NCBI GenBank assembly: GCA_018268715.1
Contig: JAFDVZ010000007.1
Coordinates: 852,106 to 916,105 of the forward strand
Source of the DNA: Acidobacteriota bacterium
GTDB taxonomy: Bacteria; Acidobacteriota; Terriglobia; Bryobacterales; Bryobacteraceae
Direction: 5' to 3'
DNA: 64,000 bases
Shown here: positions 51,386 through 61,700 of the stretch, piece after piece
How positions within the stretch are numbered: position 1 is the first letter of the stretch
Layout of the letters: each line of letters opens with the position of its first letter
Made by a program: the position numbers and the translations under genes
The notes under the pieces: model-generated
Seen by the model: the letters and a program-made list of their open reading frames with translations, nothing else
What the model was told of the DNA's origin: nothing
Database searches by the model: none

Positions 51386-54214
51386 ATGCGTTCCAGACTT
51401 CTCTTCTTATCGCTGGCGTTCATGGCGGTTGTGGGCGCGCAGAATCTTCCGGGCGGCGCGCGAAGGACGACGTCGATGGCGGGGATCACGGAGTACGAGT
51501 TCCCCAACGGGTTGAGGGTGCTGCTCTATCCGAACCCGGCCAGCCCCAAGATCACGGTGAACGTCACCTATCTGGTGGGCTCGCGGCACGAGGGCTATGG
51601 CGAAACCGGCATGGCCCACCTGCTCGAGCACATGAACTTCATCGAGACCACCACCGGCCGCCAGATCAAGAACGAGATCGTGGGACGGGGCGCGGCCTGG
51701 AACGGCACGACTTCCTATGACCGCACCAACTACTTCGAAACCGTCCCCGCCACCGACGAAAATCTGAAGTGGGCGCTGGGCCTCGAAACGGATCGCATGG
51801 CGCATGTGAAGTTCACCAAGAAGATTCTCGACACCGAGATGACCGTGGTCCGGAACGAGTTCGAGCGCGGCGAGAACAGCCCGCAGAGCATCCTGCGTGA
51901 GCGCGTGGAGGCGACCGCCTACCTGTGGCATAACTACGGCAAGTCGACCATCGGCTCGAAGGCCGATCTCGAAAAGGTTCCCGTCGACCGGCTGGAGGCG
52001 TTCTACAAGAAGTACTACCAGCCCGACAACGCGGTGCTGGTGCTGACCGGCCGCCTGGATGAGATCCGGACATTGCAGGCCGTCGCCGACAGCATGGGCA
52101 AGCTGCCGCGGCCCGCGCGAGTGCTCGATCAAACCTACACCGTTGAGCCCCCGCAGGACGGCGAACGGTTCGTCGAACTACGGCGTGTCGGCGAAGGGCA
52201 GGACGTGGTTATCGCCTATCACGGCCCCGCGGCGGCGCATCCCGATTCGGCCGCGCTCGAGGTGCTGGCGGGCGTGATGAGCGGCGGCGGTCGCGGCGGC
52301 CGCTTCGGTGGAGGCGGAGGCTTCGGCGGCGCCACCGGGCGGTTGGCCAAGGCGCTGGTGGACACGCGCAAGGCCGACTCGGCGAACATGTCGGTGGAGA
52401 TGCTGCACGACCCCGGCCTCATCATGCTGAGCGCCGGTTTGAACAAGGACCAGTCGCTCGACGAAGTCCGCAAAGTCCTCATCGATACGGTGGAAGGAGT
52501 CGTCGCCAATCCGCCCTCGAAGCAGGAGGTGGAGCGCGTCACCACGAACCTGCTCCGGAACCTCGAAAACAGCCTGTCCGATCCCCAATCGCTCGCCATG
52601 GGAGCGTTGAATTCGGCAATTGCGCAGGGCGACTGGCGGCTGATGTTCCTCGAACACGACCGTCTGAAGGACGTAGGTCCGATGGACGTCGTGCGCGTCG
52701 CCAAGGCGTATTTGAAGGCGTCGAACCGGACGGTCGGCTACTACCGGCCCGATCCCGCGCCCGACCGCACGGTGGTTCCGGACGCGCCCGATCTCACGGC
52801 GCTGTTTAAGGACTACAAGAGCACGATGACCATCTCCCACGCCGAGGTGTTCGATCCCACGCCGGCCAACATCGAAAGCCGCCTGGTGCGAGCGAAGTTG
52901 TCCAACGGGGCAAGGATCGTGCTGATGCCGAAGAAGACCGAAGCGGGCATGGTGACGGCGACGCTTGAGCTTCGCTTCGGCGACGCCTCGACGCTTGCCG
53001 GCAAGAACGCCGTGGCGCAGATTGCGGGCGCGCTGCTCAGCACCGGAACTCGCACGAAGAACCGGGAGCAGTTGGCCGATGAGATGCGGAAGCTGAACGC
53101 CCGCATCCAGGTAAGCGCGGGCGGCGGTCCGGCCGGTGGCGGCGGACGGGGCGGCCGCGGCGGATTCGGTCCCACGAGTTCGGTGAACGGCGCCATCGCG
53201 AACGTTACGGCGCCGTCGAGTTCGTTCATTCCCGCCCTGCGCCTGGCCGTCGAGATTCTGAAAGAGCCCGGCTTCGCGCCCGAGGAGTTCGAACGGATTT
53301 TCCAGACGCGAGTGAAGGCGCTCGAGAACCCGCAGACCGAGCCGGTGCAGCTATCGGCCGAAACGCTCCAGCGCCACTTGAGCCCGTGGAAGCCCGGCGA
53401 TGTGCTGTACCCGTACACTCGTGAGGAGCAACTGGCGGCGATGAAGGCGGTCACACTGGACGCTGTGAAGAAGTTCCACGCCCAGTTCTACGGCGCGAAC
53501 GCGGCGGTGCTCGCCATCGTCGGCCCCGTGGATCAGAAGACCGTGCAGGCCGCGGCCGAAGAACTGATCGGATCGTGGAACACCGCGATGTCCTACCAGC
53601 CGGTCGCGCCCTCCTACCACGCGGTTGGGCCGATCAACCGGAAGATCGAAACTCCGGACAAGGCCAACGCGCAGTTCGAAGCGGGACTCCGCTTCAAGCT
53701 GGCCGACACCGATCCCGATTATGCGGCGATGGTTCTGGCCGGTTACATGTTCGGCGGACCCATCACGTCGCGCGTTTCCGACCGCATCCGCAATCGCGAA
53801 GGCCTGAGCTATGGCGCGAACGCGCGCGTTACGGTCCCGGCGGAGGGCGATGCGTCCCTGCTTTCGGCCACCGTCAGCCTGAATCCGGTGAATGGCCCGA
53901 AGGTGGAGGCGGCGTTTCTCGACGAGTTGTCGAAGGCGTTGAAAGGCGGCTTCACGGCGAAAGAGGTGGCGGACGCGAAGAAGGCGTTTCTCGATTCCCG
54001 CGCCGTGTCGCGATCGCAGGACGCGGCGTTGCCGGCGCTGCTCGTGGCCAACGAATACCGCGGCCGAACGATGAAGTGGGAAGAGCAAGTGGAAAGCCGG
54101 ATCCAGTCGCTGACGCCCGACCAGATCAGCGCGGCGTTCCGTAGGTGCGTGGACGCCGCCGCGTTGACCATCGTGAAGGCCGGGGATTTCAAGGCGGCGG
54201 GCGTGTTTCAATAG
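51386..54214 (+). CDS. M16 (insulinase-family) zinc peptidase, fused double-domain form
   Basis: 942 aa with a Sec signal (MRSRLLFLSLAFMAVVGAQ). The N-terminal M16 lobe carries the inverted zinc motif H78-L-L-E81-H82 and the distal Glu region TVVRNEFERGENSP. Its C-lobe includes NAVLVLTGRLDE. After residue about 485 a second M16 repeat starts (RLVRAKLSNGARIVLMPKKT), without an HXXEH motif (FGDASTLAGKNAVAQIAGAL), as expected for the inactive half. Glycine-rich insertions occur in both halves (MSGGGRGGRFGGGGGFGGAT about 295-315 and GGGPAGGGGRGGRGGFG about 575-590). Such exported fusions degrade peptides in the periplasm. Confidence 0.93.
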   Translation: MRSRLLFLSLAFMAVVGAQNLPGGARRTTSMAGITEYEFPNGLRVLLYPNPASPKITVNVTYLVGSRHEGYGETGMAHLLEHMNFIETTTGRQIKNEIVGRGAAWNGTTSYDRTNYFETVPATDENLKWALGLETDRMAHVKFTKKILDTEMTVVRNEFERGENSPQSILRERVEATAYLWHNYGKSTIGSKADLEKVPVDRLEAFYKKYYQPDNAVLVLTGRLDEIRTLQAVADSMGKLPRPARVLDQTYTVEPPQDGERFVELRRVGEGQDVVIAYHGPAAAHPDSAALEVLAGVMSGGGRGGRFGGGGGFGGATGRLAKALVDTRKADSANMSVEMLHDPGLIMLSAGLNKDQSLDEVRKVLIDTVEGVVANPPSKQEVERVTTNLLRNLENSLSDPQSLAMGALNSAIAQGDWRLMFLEHDRLKDVGPMDVVRVAKAYLKASNRTVGYYRPDPAPDRTVVPDAPDLTALFKDYKSTMTISHAEVFDPTPANIESRLVRAKLSNGARIVLMPKKTEAGMVTATLELRFGDASTLAGKNAVAQIAGALLSTGTRTKNREQLADEMRKLNARIQVSAGGGPAGGGGRGGRGGFGPTSSVNGAIANVTAPSSSFIPALRLAVEILKEPGFAPEEFERIFQTRVKALENPQTEPVQLSAETLQRHLSPWKPGDVLYPYTREEQLAAMKAVTLDAVKKFHAQFYGANAAVLAIVGPVDQKTVQAAAEELIGSWNTAMSYQPVAPSYHAVGPINRKIETPDKANAQFEAGLRFKLADTDPDYAAMVLAGYMFGGPITSRVSDRIRNREGLSYGANARVTVPAEGDASLLSATVSLNPVNGPKVEAAFLDELSKALKGGFTAKEVADAKKAFLDSRAVSRSQDAALPALLVANEYRGRTMKWEEQVESRIQSLTPDQISAAFRRCVDAAALTIVKAGDFKAAGVFQ

Positions 54215-54243
54215 CGATTCCGTGCGATGTATACTATACATCG
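54207..54243 (+). promoter_or_regulatory. vapBC promoter with 19-bp palindromic operator
   Basis: CGATGTATACTATACATCG (54225-54243) is a perfect inverted repeat: two 9-bp arms around a central C. It contains a TATACT -10 hexamer (54230-54235), with a weak TTCAAT -35 (54207-54212) 17 bp upstream. The expected transcription start, about 7 bp after the -10, coincides with the GTG that ends the palindrome. Autorepression by the antitoxin at this site is expected from the family. Confidence 0.65.
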
Positions 54244-54497
54244 TGAGGCGAACTCAACTCTACCTGGATGAGCAGCTCTGGAACGCTCTGCACGCGCAGG
54301 CGAAAACGCGGCGGACCACGGTGTCCGAACTGGTTCGGGAGGCGGTTCGAGACCGTTACCTGGGCAGCCTGCAAGAGCGCGAACAAGCCATGCGTCAATT
54401 CATTGGAAGCCGTCTCGGCGGGGTAGATGCGGATGCGGTGGAGGAGGTACGCGAACTGAGGCGGGGAAGCCGGCTGGACCGGCTTGAGACGGAATGA
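54243..54497 (+). CDS. VapB-type antitoxin (ribbon-helix-helix)
   Basis: 84 aa from the GTG at 54241-54243 region (codon 54243-54245), the G of which closes the operator palindrome. The N-terminus RRTQLYLDEQLWNALHAQAK followed by RRTTVSELVREAVRDRYL is a ribbon-helix-helix domain with the usual R-T-Q-x-Y-L-D/T strand. The C-terminal arm (FIGSRLGGVDADAVEEVREL) binds the toxin. Its stop overlaps the toxin ATG by 4 bp (ATGA). An upstream in-frame GTG at 54222 would put the palindrome inside the coding region and is less likely. The short or absent leader implies leaderless translation. Confidence 0.87.
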   Translation: MRRTQLYLDEQLWNALHAQAKTRRTTVSELVREAVRDRYLGSLQEREQAMRQFIGSRLGGVDADAVEEVRELRRGSRLDRLETE

Positions 54498-54868
54498 CAC
54501 TGCTGGTGGACTCCGATATCCTGATCGAAGTATCTCGCGGGAGGGATGCCGGGATCGTCAGCCGGTGGGAGGAACTGGCCGCGTCGGACGCAGCCATTCT
54601 GTGCTCAGCCGTTTCGGTCGCGGAGCTGTGGGCTGGCGCACGTCCCCACGAATCGAAAGGGCTTGAGTATTTGTTCCAAACGCTGACGTGCGTTCCGGCC
54701 GATGCGGTAATCGGCCGGAATGCGGGCTCATATCTCAGACGCTTCCATAAGAGCCACGGCGTAGAGTTGGGCGACGCCCTGATCGCCGCAACCGCAGTGG
54801 CCAGGCGCGCCCGACTCTGGACTCGCAACCGGAAGCACTACCCGATGGATGATCTGTCCTTCTTCTGA
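54494..54868 (+). CDS. vapC: VapC-type PIN-domain toxin
   Basis: 124 aa. PIN signature residues: D6 and D8 in LLVDSDILIEVSRG, Glu in CSAVSVAELWAGA (about residue 44), Asp in GVELGDALIAATAV (about 95), and the last acidic/Asn region in LWTRNRKHYPMDDLSFF. This is a complete VapC with four acidic active-site positions, expected to cleave tRNA or rRNA. The 4-bp overlap with the antitoxin gene makes a normal TA operon. It converges with the efflux-type operon. Confidence 0.92.
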   Translation: MTLLVDSDILIEVSRGRDAGIVSRWEELAASDAAILCSAVSVAELWAGARPHESKGLEYLFQTLTCVPADAVIGRNAGSYLRRFHKSHGVELGDALIAATAVARRARLWTRNRKHYPMDDLSFF

Positions 54869-54876
54869 CGCCCCGG

Positions 54877-55109
54877 CTACTGGACCCGCAGGTTCCTGCG
54901 AAGCTCGTCCGCCTGCTTCCGGATCTCGTCTTTCTGTTCCAGCAGTTCCTTGCGCAGTTCGCGCAACTCCTGGTGCTGGACCGGCAACTCCACCCGCAGC
55001 GGCGTCACCTGCCAACGGGCCCGCTCGACGATCATCCGCGGAACGCTCCCAAGAAACAACAGCAGCCCGAGGACGCAGATTGCGATCGCGTCGGGATTGC
55101 GGCGGGTCA

Positions 55110-55110
<1 letters not shown>
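54877..55110 (-). CDS. Small membrane-anchored coiled-coil protein
   Basis: 77 aa. One membrane segment (AIAICVLGLLLFLGSVPRMI, about 8-27) is followed by a charged coiled coil (HQELRELRKELLEQKDEIRK, QADELRRNLRVQ), which would lie in the periplasm if the short basic N-terminus is inside. Its ATG shares one base with the stop of the ABC ATPase gene (TGATG arrangement), so it is the third gene of the adaptor-ATPase operon, in the place where a MacB-type permease is normally found. No similar family is recalled. It may be a regulatory or accessory subunit, or the relic of an operon that lost its permease. Confidence 0.7.
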
Positions 55111-55808
<698 letters not shown>

Positions 55809-55860
55809 TTACTGTCTCCTCGTGGCAGCTGTAAGCTATGCATACGATCAACGGGCCGGC

Positions 55861-57111
55861 TTAGTTCAACCGAATTCGATTCTGGGCGTCCCAGGTGGAC
55901 ATATCGGAGAGGATAACCTGGTCCCCAACCTTTAGACCGTCGACGATCTCAATGGTGTTTACGGAACTGCGCCCTAATTTCACGGGCACGCGGTCCGCGT
56001 TCTTGCCGTCGGCTTCCAGTTTGAACAGCGTTATCTGACTGTTGGGCTGTCCGAACACCGGGCGGCCGACGTAGACGACATCGGCCAGCCGTTCGATTTC
56101 GATGGTTCCGTCGACGCTCAGGTCGGGGCGCGCGTCATGCGGCAGCTCTCCAATCAGCTTGACGTCGACAGTCACCGTGCCGTTCACCGCCGCCGGGTCG
56201 ATTCGCATCACCTTGCCCTGGATGTGGCCGTTGCGGGTGTCGATGTCGGCGTCCTGGTTCAGCACGATGTCCTTCACCTGGGTTTCCGGGATCTTCAGCT
56301 CGGCCTTCAACCGCCACGGCTGCACCACTTTGGCGAGCACGGCGCCCGGAGCCACACGCTGGCCGACCTCGACGTTTACTTCCTTGAGGACGCCGCGCGT
56401 GCCGGCCCGGATGGTCATCTGCTCGTACTGCTTCTTCTTGAGCTGAAAGGTCGCCTGCAACTTCTGGATCTGGACGGTTTGGGAGTCCAACTGCGCTTTC
56501 ACCGAGTCGCTGAGGATCGCCAACCGCTTCTGCTCGTTCGCCAGCCGCCCCTTGGACTCCTCGAATTTCGCCTCGGAGAGCTTCACTTCCAGGGCCGGCT
56601 TCAGGTCCAGCTTTTCCAGTTCCCGGTCCCGGTCGAGCGTGAGTTTGGCCTGTGTGAACGCCGACTGCTGCTGCGCGACAAGGCTCTCCTGGTCGAGCTT
56701 CTGGCTCTCCAGCTTCACCTTCAGGTCCTCGTAGGCGGCCTTCGCCTGCTTCACCTGCCACTCGTAATCGTTCGCCGACAGCTCCAAGTCAGGATTACTG
56801 AGCACAAGCAGAACGGTTTCAGGCGTCACGTCGACGCCCGGCAGCAGGCGCTTCTCCACGCGTCCTTCAAACTGCGACGCGATCTGGAGCGGCTCCTCGG
56901 CCACCAGCGAGCCGAGCCCGCGAACCTGGCGAAGCATCGGCCCCCGTTTCACCTGGTCCACCCAGACGGTGGAGCGTTCCACGGTGGGAGCGGCGGGTTT
57001 CAGGCGGGAGAGGCCCCAGGTTATGAGCGGGACAATGATCAACACGGCGGCGCCGATGCCGATGCGCCGTATCAGCTTCCGTCGCCCCGCGCCCTTTCGT
57101 TGGATATCCAT
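55861..57111 (-). CDS. Periplasmic adaptor subunit of an efflux system (MacA/HlyD family)
   Basis: 416 aa. An N-terminal membrane anchor (LIRRIGIGAAVLIIVPLITW) follows a basic start. The barrel-sandwich lipoyl halves are RGPMLRQVRGLGSLVAEEPL and RAGTRGVLKEVNVEVGQRVA, separated by a long alpha-hairpin (about 120-240: ANDYEWQVKQAKAAYEDLKV ... LQATFQLKKKQYEQM). A beta-barrel (LKAELKIPETQVKDIVLNQD, ARPDLSVDGTIEIERLADVV) and a membrane-proximal domain (VPVKLGRSSVNTIEIVDGLK) follow. It would link an inner-membrane pump to an outer-membrane channel. It starts the three-gene operon with an ATPase and a small coiled-coil protein; no permease or TolC is present here. Confidence 0.92.
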   Translation of the reverse strand: MDIQRKGAGRRKLIRRIGIGAAVLIIVPLITWGLSRLKPAAPTVERSTVWVDQVKRGPMLRQVRGLGSLVAEEPLQIASQFEGRVEKRLLPGVDVTPETVLLVLSNPDLELSANDYEWQVKQAKAAYEDLKVKLESQKLDQESLVAQQQSAFTQAKLTLDRDRELEKLDLKPALEVKLSEAKFEESKGRLANEQKRLAILSDSVKAQLDSQTVQIQKLQATFQLKKKQYEQMTIRAGTRGVLKEVNVEVGQRVAPGAVLAKVVQPWRLKAELKIPETQVKDIVLNQDADIDTRNGHIQGKVMRIDPAAVNGTVTVDVKLIGELPHDARPDLSVDGTIEIERLADVVYVGRPVFGQPNSQITLFKLEADGKNADRVPVKLGRSSVNTIEIVDGLKVGDQVILSDMSTWDAQNRIRLN

Positions 57112-57296
57112 GGCAGTAGTCCGGCTCTAGGTTCGCAAATCCCGTGCCACTCGGGTTTCGACTTTCATGTGGTTGAAAACGGTAGTCTTCGCCCCGCAAC
57201 CCGCCGTGCCCGCCGGAACACGGTGTCCGTTTGTGGGACGCTCTTGTACGGAGCGGGACAGGCGCGCCGCCGGAAGCTCTGCTACACTCCATCATC

Positions 57297-58736
57297 ATGA
57301 TCGTCACCGGGGCCGACTACGTCGCCAGCCTGCGCGGGCGAAACCTGCGTGTTTTCCTCCTGGGAGAGCGGGTCGCCGAGCCGGTGGACCACCCCATCAT
57401 CCGCCCCTCCATCAACGCCGTCGCCCGCACCTACGACCTGGCTGTCGAGCATCCCGAACTCGCCACCGCCTGGTCGACGCTCTCCGGCCGCCCGGTGAAC
57501 CGTTTCCTCCACGTCACCGAGAGCGTCGCCGACGTGGTGGCGCAGAACCGCATGCAGCGCCGTCTCGGCCAGTTGACCGGCACGTGCTTCCAGCGCTGCG
57601 TCGGCATGGACGCCATCAACTCACTGTTCTCTGTGACTTTTGAGATGGACCAGGCCCACGCGACCCCCTACCACGGCCGTTTCAGGCGCTTCATCGCGAA
57701 CATGCAGCAGGAGAACTTCGTCGTGGGGGGCGCCATGACCGACCCCAAGGGCGACCGCTCCCAGGGCCCCTCCGAACAGGCCGATCCCGACCTGTTTGTC
57801 CGCGTGGTGGAGCGCCGCCCGGACGGCGTCGTGCTGCGCGGCGCCAAGATGCACCAGACCGGTTGCATCAACTCCCATTGGATCGTCGTGATGCCCACCA
57901 TGCGCCTTGGCCCGGCCGATCGGGACTACGCGGTGGTGGGGGCCATCCCGGTGGACGCCCCCGGCCTGACGTTCATATATGGACGCCAGTCCTGCGACAC
58001 CCGCGCGCTTGAAGGCGGCGACATCGACCAGGGCAACGCCCGGTACTCCGGCCAGGAGGCGATGATCCTGATCGACGACGTTTTCGTCCCCACCGAGCGC
58101 CTGTTCATGGATGGCGAGACCGAATTCGCCGCGACGCTGGTGGAGCGATTCACCGCCTACCACCGGCGTTCCTACGTCTGCAAAACCGGCCTCGGCGACG
58201 TGCTGATCGGAGCGGCGGCGTTGGCGGCGGACTATAGCGGCGTCGCCGGCGCCTCCCACGTGCGCGACAAACTGGTCGAAATGGCGCACTTGAACGAGAC
58301 CATTTACGGCGCGGGCATCGCCTCCTCGCACGAATCCCACGCCACCGCCGCCGGAAACTTCGAGCCCGACGATCTGCTCGCCAACGTCTGCAAGCACAAC
58401 GTCACCCGATTCCCCTACGAAATGGCCCGCCTGGCGCAGGATCTGGCGGGCGGCGTGGTGGCCACCCTGCCGTCGGAGAAGGATTTCGACAACCCCGAAA
58501 CCGGTCCCCTGTTGCGCAAGTACCTGAAGGCCCGGGAAGGCGTGCCCGCCGAGGCCCGCGCCCGCATCACGCGCCTGATCGAGAACATGACGCTCGGCCG
58601 CAACGCGGTCGGCTACCTGACCGAATCGATGCACGGCGCCGGCAGCCCGCAGGCGCAGCGGATCCAGATCGCTCGGCAGATGGGACTGGAGGAGAAGAAA
58701 CAGTTGGCGAAGCGCCTGGCGGGGATTCCGGACTAA
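57297..58736 (+). CDS. 4-Hydroxybutyryl-CoA dehydratase-like flavin/FeS enzyme (HpaB family)
   Basis: 480 aa from the ATG at 57297. The protein matches the HpaB (4-hydroxyphenylacetate 3-monooxygenase) fold throughout: DHPIIRPSINAVARTYDLAV, FLHVTESVADVVAQNRMQRR, MTDPKGDRSQGPSEQADPDL, GVVLRGAKMHQTGCINSHWI. Unlike plain HpaB monooxygenases, it keeps the [4Fe-4S] ligands of 4-hydroxybutyryl-CoA dehydratase: C97 and C101 in GTCFQRCVG, H289 and C295 in AYHRRSYVCKTGLGD. The His-Cys spacing is one residue shorter than I recall for AbfD (HRQSYGGCK). Function would be 4-hydroxybutyryl-CoA or related acyl-CoA dehydration/isomerisation; confirm the substrate separately. Confidence 0.85.
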   Translation: MIVTGADYVASLRGRNLRVFLLGERVAEPVDHPIIRPSINAVARTYDLAVEHPELATAWSTLSGRPVNRFLHVTESVADVVAQNRMQRRLGQLTGTCFQRCVGMDAINSLFSVTFEMDQAHATPYHGRFRRFIANMQQENFVVGGAMTDPKGDRSQGPSEQADPDLFVRVVERRPDGVVLRGAKMHQTGCINSHWIVVMPTMRLGPADRDYAVVGAIPVDAPGLTFIYGRQSCDTRALEGGDIDQGNARYSGQEAMILIDDVFVPTERLFMDGETEFAATLVERFTAYHRRSYVCKTGLGDVLIGAAALAADYSGVAGASHVRDKLVEMAHLNETIYGAGIASSHESHATAAGNFEPDDLLANVCKHNVTRFPYEMARLAQDLAGGVVATLPSEKDFDNPETGPLLRKYLKAREGVPAEARARITRLIENMTLGRNAVGYLTESMHGAGSPQAQRIQIARQMGLEEKKQLAKRLAGIPD

Positions 58737-58740
58737 GCAA

Positions 58741-58768
58741 GGGGCGCGGCGGCGGGCCGTCGCGCCCC
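58741..58768. terminator. GC-rich hairpin between convergent genes
   Basis: GGGGCGCGGCGG (58741-58752) pairs with CCGTCGCGCCCC (58757-58768), a 12-bp stem with one G-T pair and a 4-nt CGGG loop. It lies between the stops of the dehydratase-like gene (plus) and the second Oar-like receptor (minus) and could end both transcripts. No T tract is present. Confidence 0.6.
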
Positions 58769-58776
58769 ATCCAACC

Positions 58777-61700
58777 TCAGAAGTTGAACTTCAAGGCAAA
58801 CTGAATCTGACGCATGGTCCGTGCGGAGGTGATCTTGCCGAACGACGAGCTCGGATTCGGGTTCGAACCGTTACCCCACGTCAGTTCGGTCAGGTTCAAC
58901 TGCACGTGATTCGGAGCGTTGAACATCTCCATGCGGAACTCCAGGTTCTGCTTCTCGGTGATTGGGAAGAACTTGAACACCGAAAAGTCCTGGTTGCCCA
59001 TCCACGGCCCGCGCAACGGGTTGCGTCCGCAATTGCCGAACGTGCCCGCCACGGTGTTATAGAACGCCGCCGGATTGTACCAGCCGTTCTGGTTGTTATT
59101 CGCGAGCGTCGTGCTCACCCCCGCCGCGCAATTCAGCCGCGTGGCGTTGGAGATGAAGTTCGTGCCGCCCGAATCCCAGGACCCCGTGCTGACCACGCTG
59201 CCGCTCTGCAGCGTAGTGATGGTGCTCAACTGCCAGCCGCCCACCACCTGGTTCATCACGCCGCCCTGGTTGAGGAACTTCTGGCCCTTGCCAAACGGAA
59301 GTCCGGCGATGATGGATGCCACCAGGCGATGCGGAATGTTGAAGTCCGACGGCCCCTTCTCGCACTTGTTCGGACAACGGGCGTCCTGCGGCGAGAAGTT
59401 GCTGCCCACCGTGCCGCGAATGTTGCTCGTGGTGTCGATCGACTTCGACCACGTATAGCCGATCAGCGTATTCAGGTTCGACCCGAGCCGCTGCGTGAAC
59501 TTCGCCGCCAGCGAATCGTAATGGCCGACCCCGTCCGCGTTCACCCACTGAATCCCCGACGCGCCCCACTCCGGATACGGGATCCTCTGCACCGCCGGCA
59601 GCGCCGGGTTGAGGATGCCCTGGTTCTGGTTGGCCAGGTACAGCAGGTGCCGGCTTTGCGACCCGACGTACCCGACCTCCGCCGTCATCGACTTGCCCAG
59701 CGTCCGCTGGACATTCAGGATGTACTGCATCGAGTAGCTATTCGGCAGGTGCGGATTCGCGCCCCACGTCAGTCCGATGGGGACGGTCACCGGCAGCGAC
59801 GCCGTGTTGATGAAGTTCGTATAGGTGAACGTCGGCTTCTGGTAGTTGGTCTGCACCACCTGGCCCGTCCGTCCGCCCAAGCCCCGGTTCATGTCGAAGA
59901 TCGAGTTCTTGCTCTCCTGCGAGTAGAACATGCCGACGCCCGTCCGGATCGACCACTTCTCGTTCGGACTGTACGCGATTCCGATGCGAGGAGCGAAGTT
60001 CAGGTAGTCCGTTTCGATCAGCCGCGAGCCCAGCCGACCGTCGCGCACCGTCTGCAGCGCCGGCGATCCCGCCACCGTCGCGCCCTGACCCTGCCAGTAC
60101 GGTTGATACCGGAAGTTGATGCCGTCGTAGAAGCTGCCCGATCCGGTTCGCACATACACCGGATGCTTGCTCATGTCCTGCTCACTGGCCAGGTACGGAA
60201 GCGCCTGGTTGATCTGCACGTTCACCTGGTTGCCGGACTTGTCGAGCAGCGGCTGCGCGACCTCCCACCGGAAGCCCAGGCTCACCGTCACCTTGCGGTT
60301 CACCCTCCACGTGTCGTCGATGTAGGTGGCCCACTCATGATTGACGAAGTCGCCCGAAGCGAGCGCCACCGCGATGATCGCGTTGTAGGTGTCGCCCAGC
60401 AGGAAATCGGCCCCCGTATACCCGCCCGACGCCTGCGCCGTGGTGGCGCCGGTGGGCGTGTACACCTGCGTGAACCGGTTGTCGAAGTAGAACTGTCCAC
60501 GCGGGAATTCGTTGCCGTACTGCGGGAAATGATTGATGCGGTACTCGCCGCCGAACCGCAGCGAGTGCTTCCCCCGGATCCAGGAGAAGTTATCGATGAA
60601 CTGGAAGTACTTGTCATCGATCTGGAACGGGCTGCTGGTGGGATTGCCGAACGTCGTCAGGTTCTGCGACGTGAAGTTGATGTTCGGAATGCCCCAGGAG
60701 TTCTTATCCGTCACCTTCACCGGGATGCCGACCTTGCCGCTGACATCCTCGACGCCGGCTAACTGCTGCGTAATATTATTGAACAGCGCGTTATACCCGA
60801 AGCGCGCCTCGTTCACCTTGGTCGCCGAGAACGTCCGCACGTTCGACAGCACCCATTGGCTGGCCTTTGTATACAGGACGTTGCCGTCCACCTGCGCCAT
60901 GGTCGGATTGGCGGCGAAGGTCGACTCGTCGTTCCAGCTATACCGTCCGAACCACTGCGATTTCGCGCTCTCGTTCAAATCGATGCGCGCCGTGAACGTG
61001 TCCTTGTCCACCGGCACGCCCAGGTTCCACTGGTGATTCTGGTACGGCAGCCCGCTCCCTCCCGGAATATTCGGCAGCGGCATGTACTTGAGCAGATACA
61101 CCGATCCGGCGCTCAGCCGGCTGGTGGGGATAATATTGCCGGGAAACAGCGACTGCGTGATATTCGGATAAGTGCCGCCGCGCGAATCCGGGTCCGCCAG
61201 CGGATAAGTCGGAAGCAACGCCGAAAAGTCCCCGTTCCGCATCGCCTGAGTCATCACGCTCGCCAGCTGCGGAGTCGTCTTCCTCGACTTATAACCCTCG
61301 AAGTTCGACATGAAGAACATCCGGTTCTTCCCGTTGAAGATCTTGGGAATCTGCACCGGACCGGCCAGCGTGAACCCGTATTGATTCTGCCGGTACGGCG
61401 CCTTCTTCGGCGGCGGATTCGTCGCGCTGCGCGAGGCCGACGCGAAATCATAATCCTTGGCGTCCAGCAGATCGTTGCGCAGGAACTCCGAAGCCGTCCC
61501 GTGATATTCGTTCGTCCCCGGTTTGGTCATGGCGTTCACCTGGCCGAGTTCGCGCCCGAACTCCGCCGGATAAATGCCGGATTGCACCTTAAACTCCTGT
61601 AAAGCGTCCACCGAAGGCTGCAGGATGTACGTGTTGAAGTCGATATCGGTGTTCGTGACGCCGTCGAGCGTGTAGTTCTCCCACGTCGACCGCCCGCCCG

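Noticed and set aside
54222-54242. Upstream GTG 54222 as the vapB start
   Set aside because: It would place the palindromic operator inside the coding region and add residues (RCILYI) foreign to the antitoxin family.
58906-60762. 618-codon plus-strand frame
   Set aside because: It is antisense to the second Oar-like receptor, Arg-rich and without motifs.
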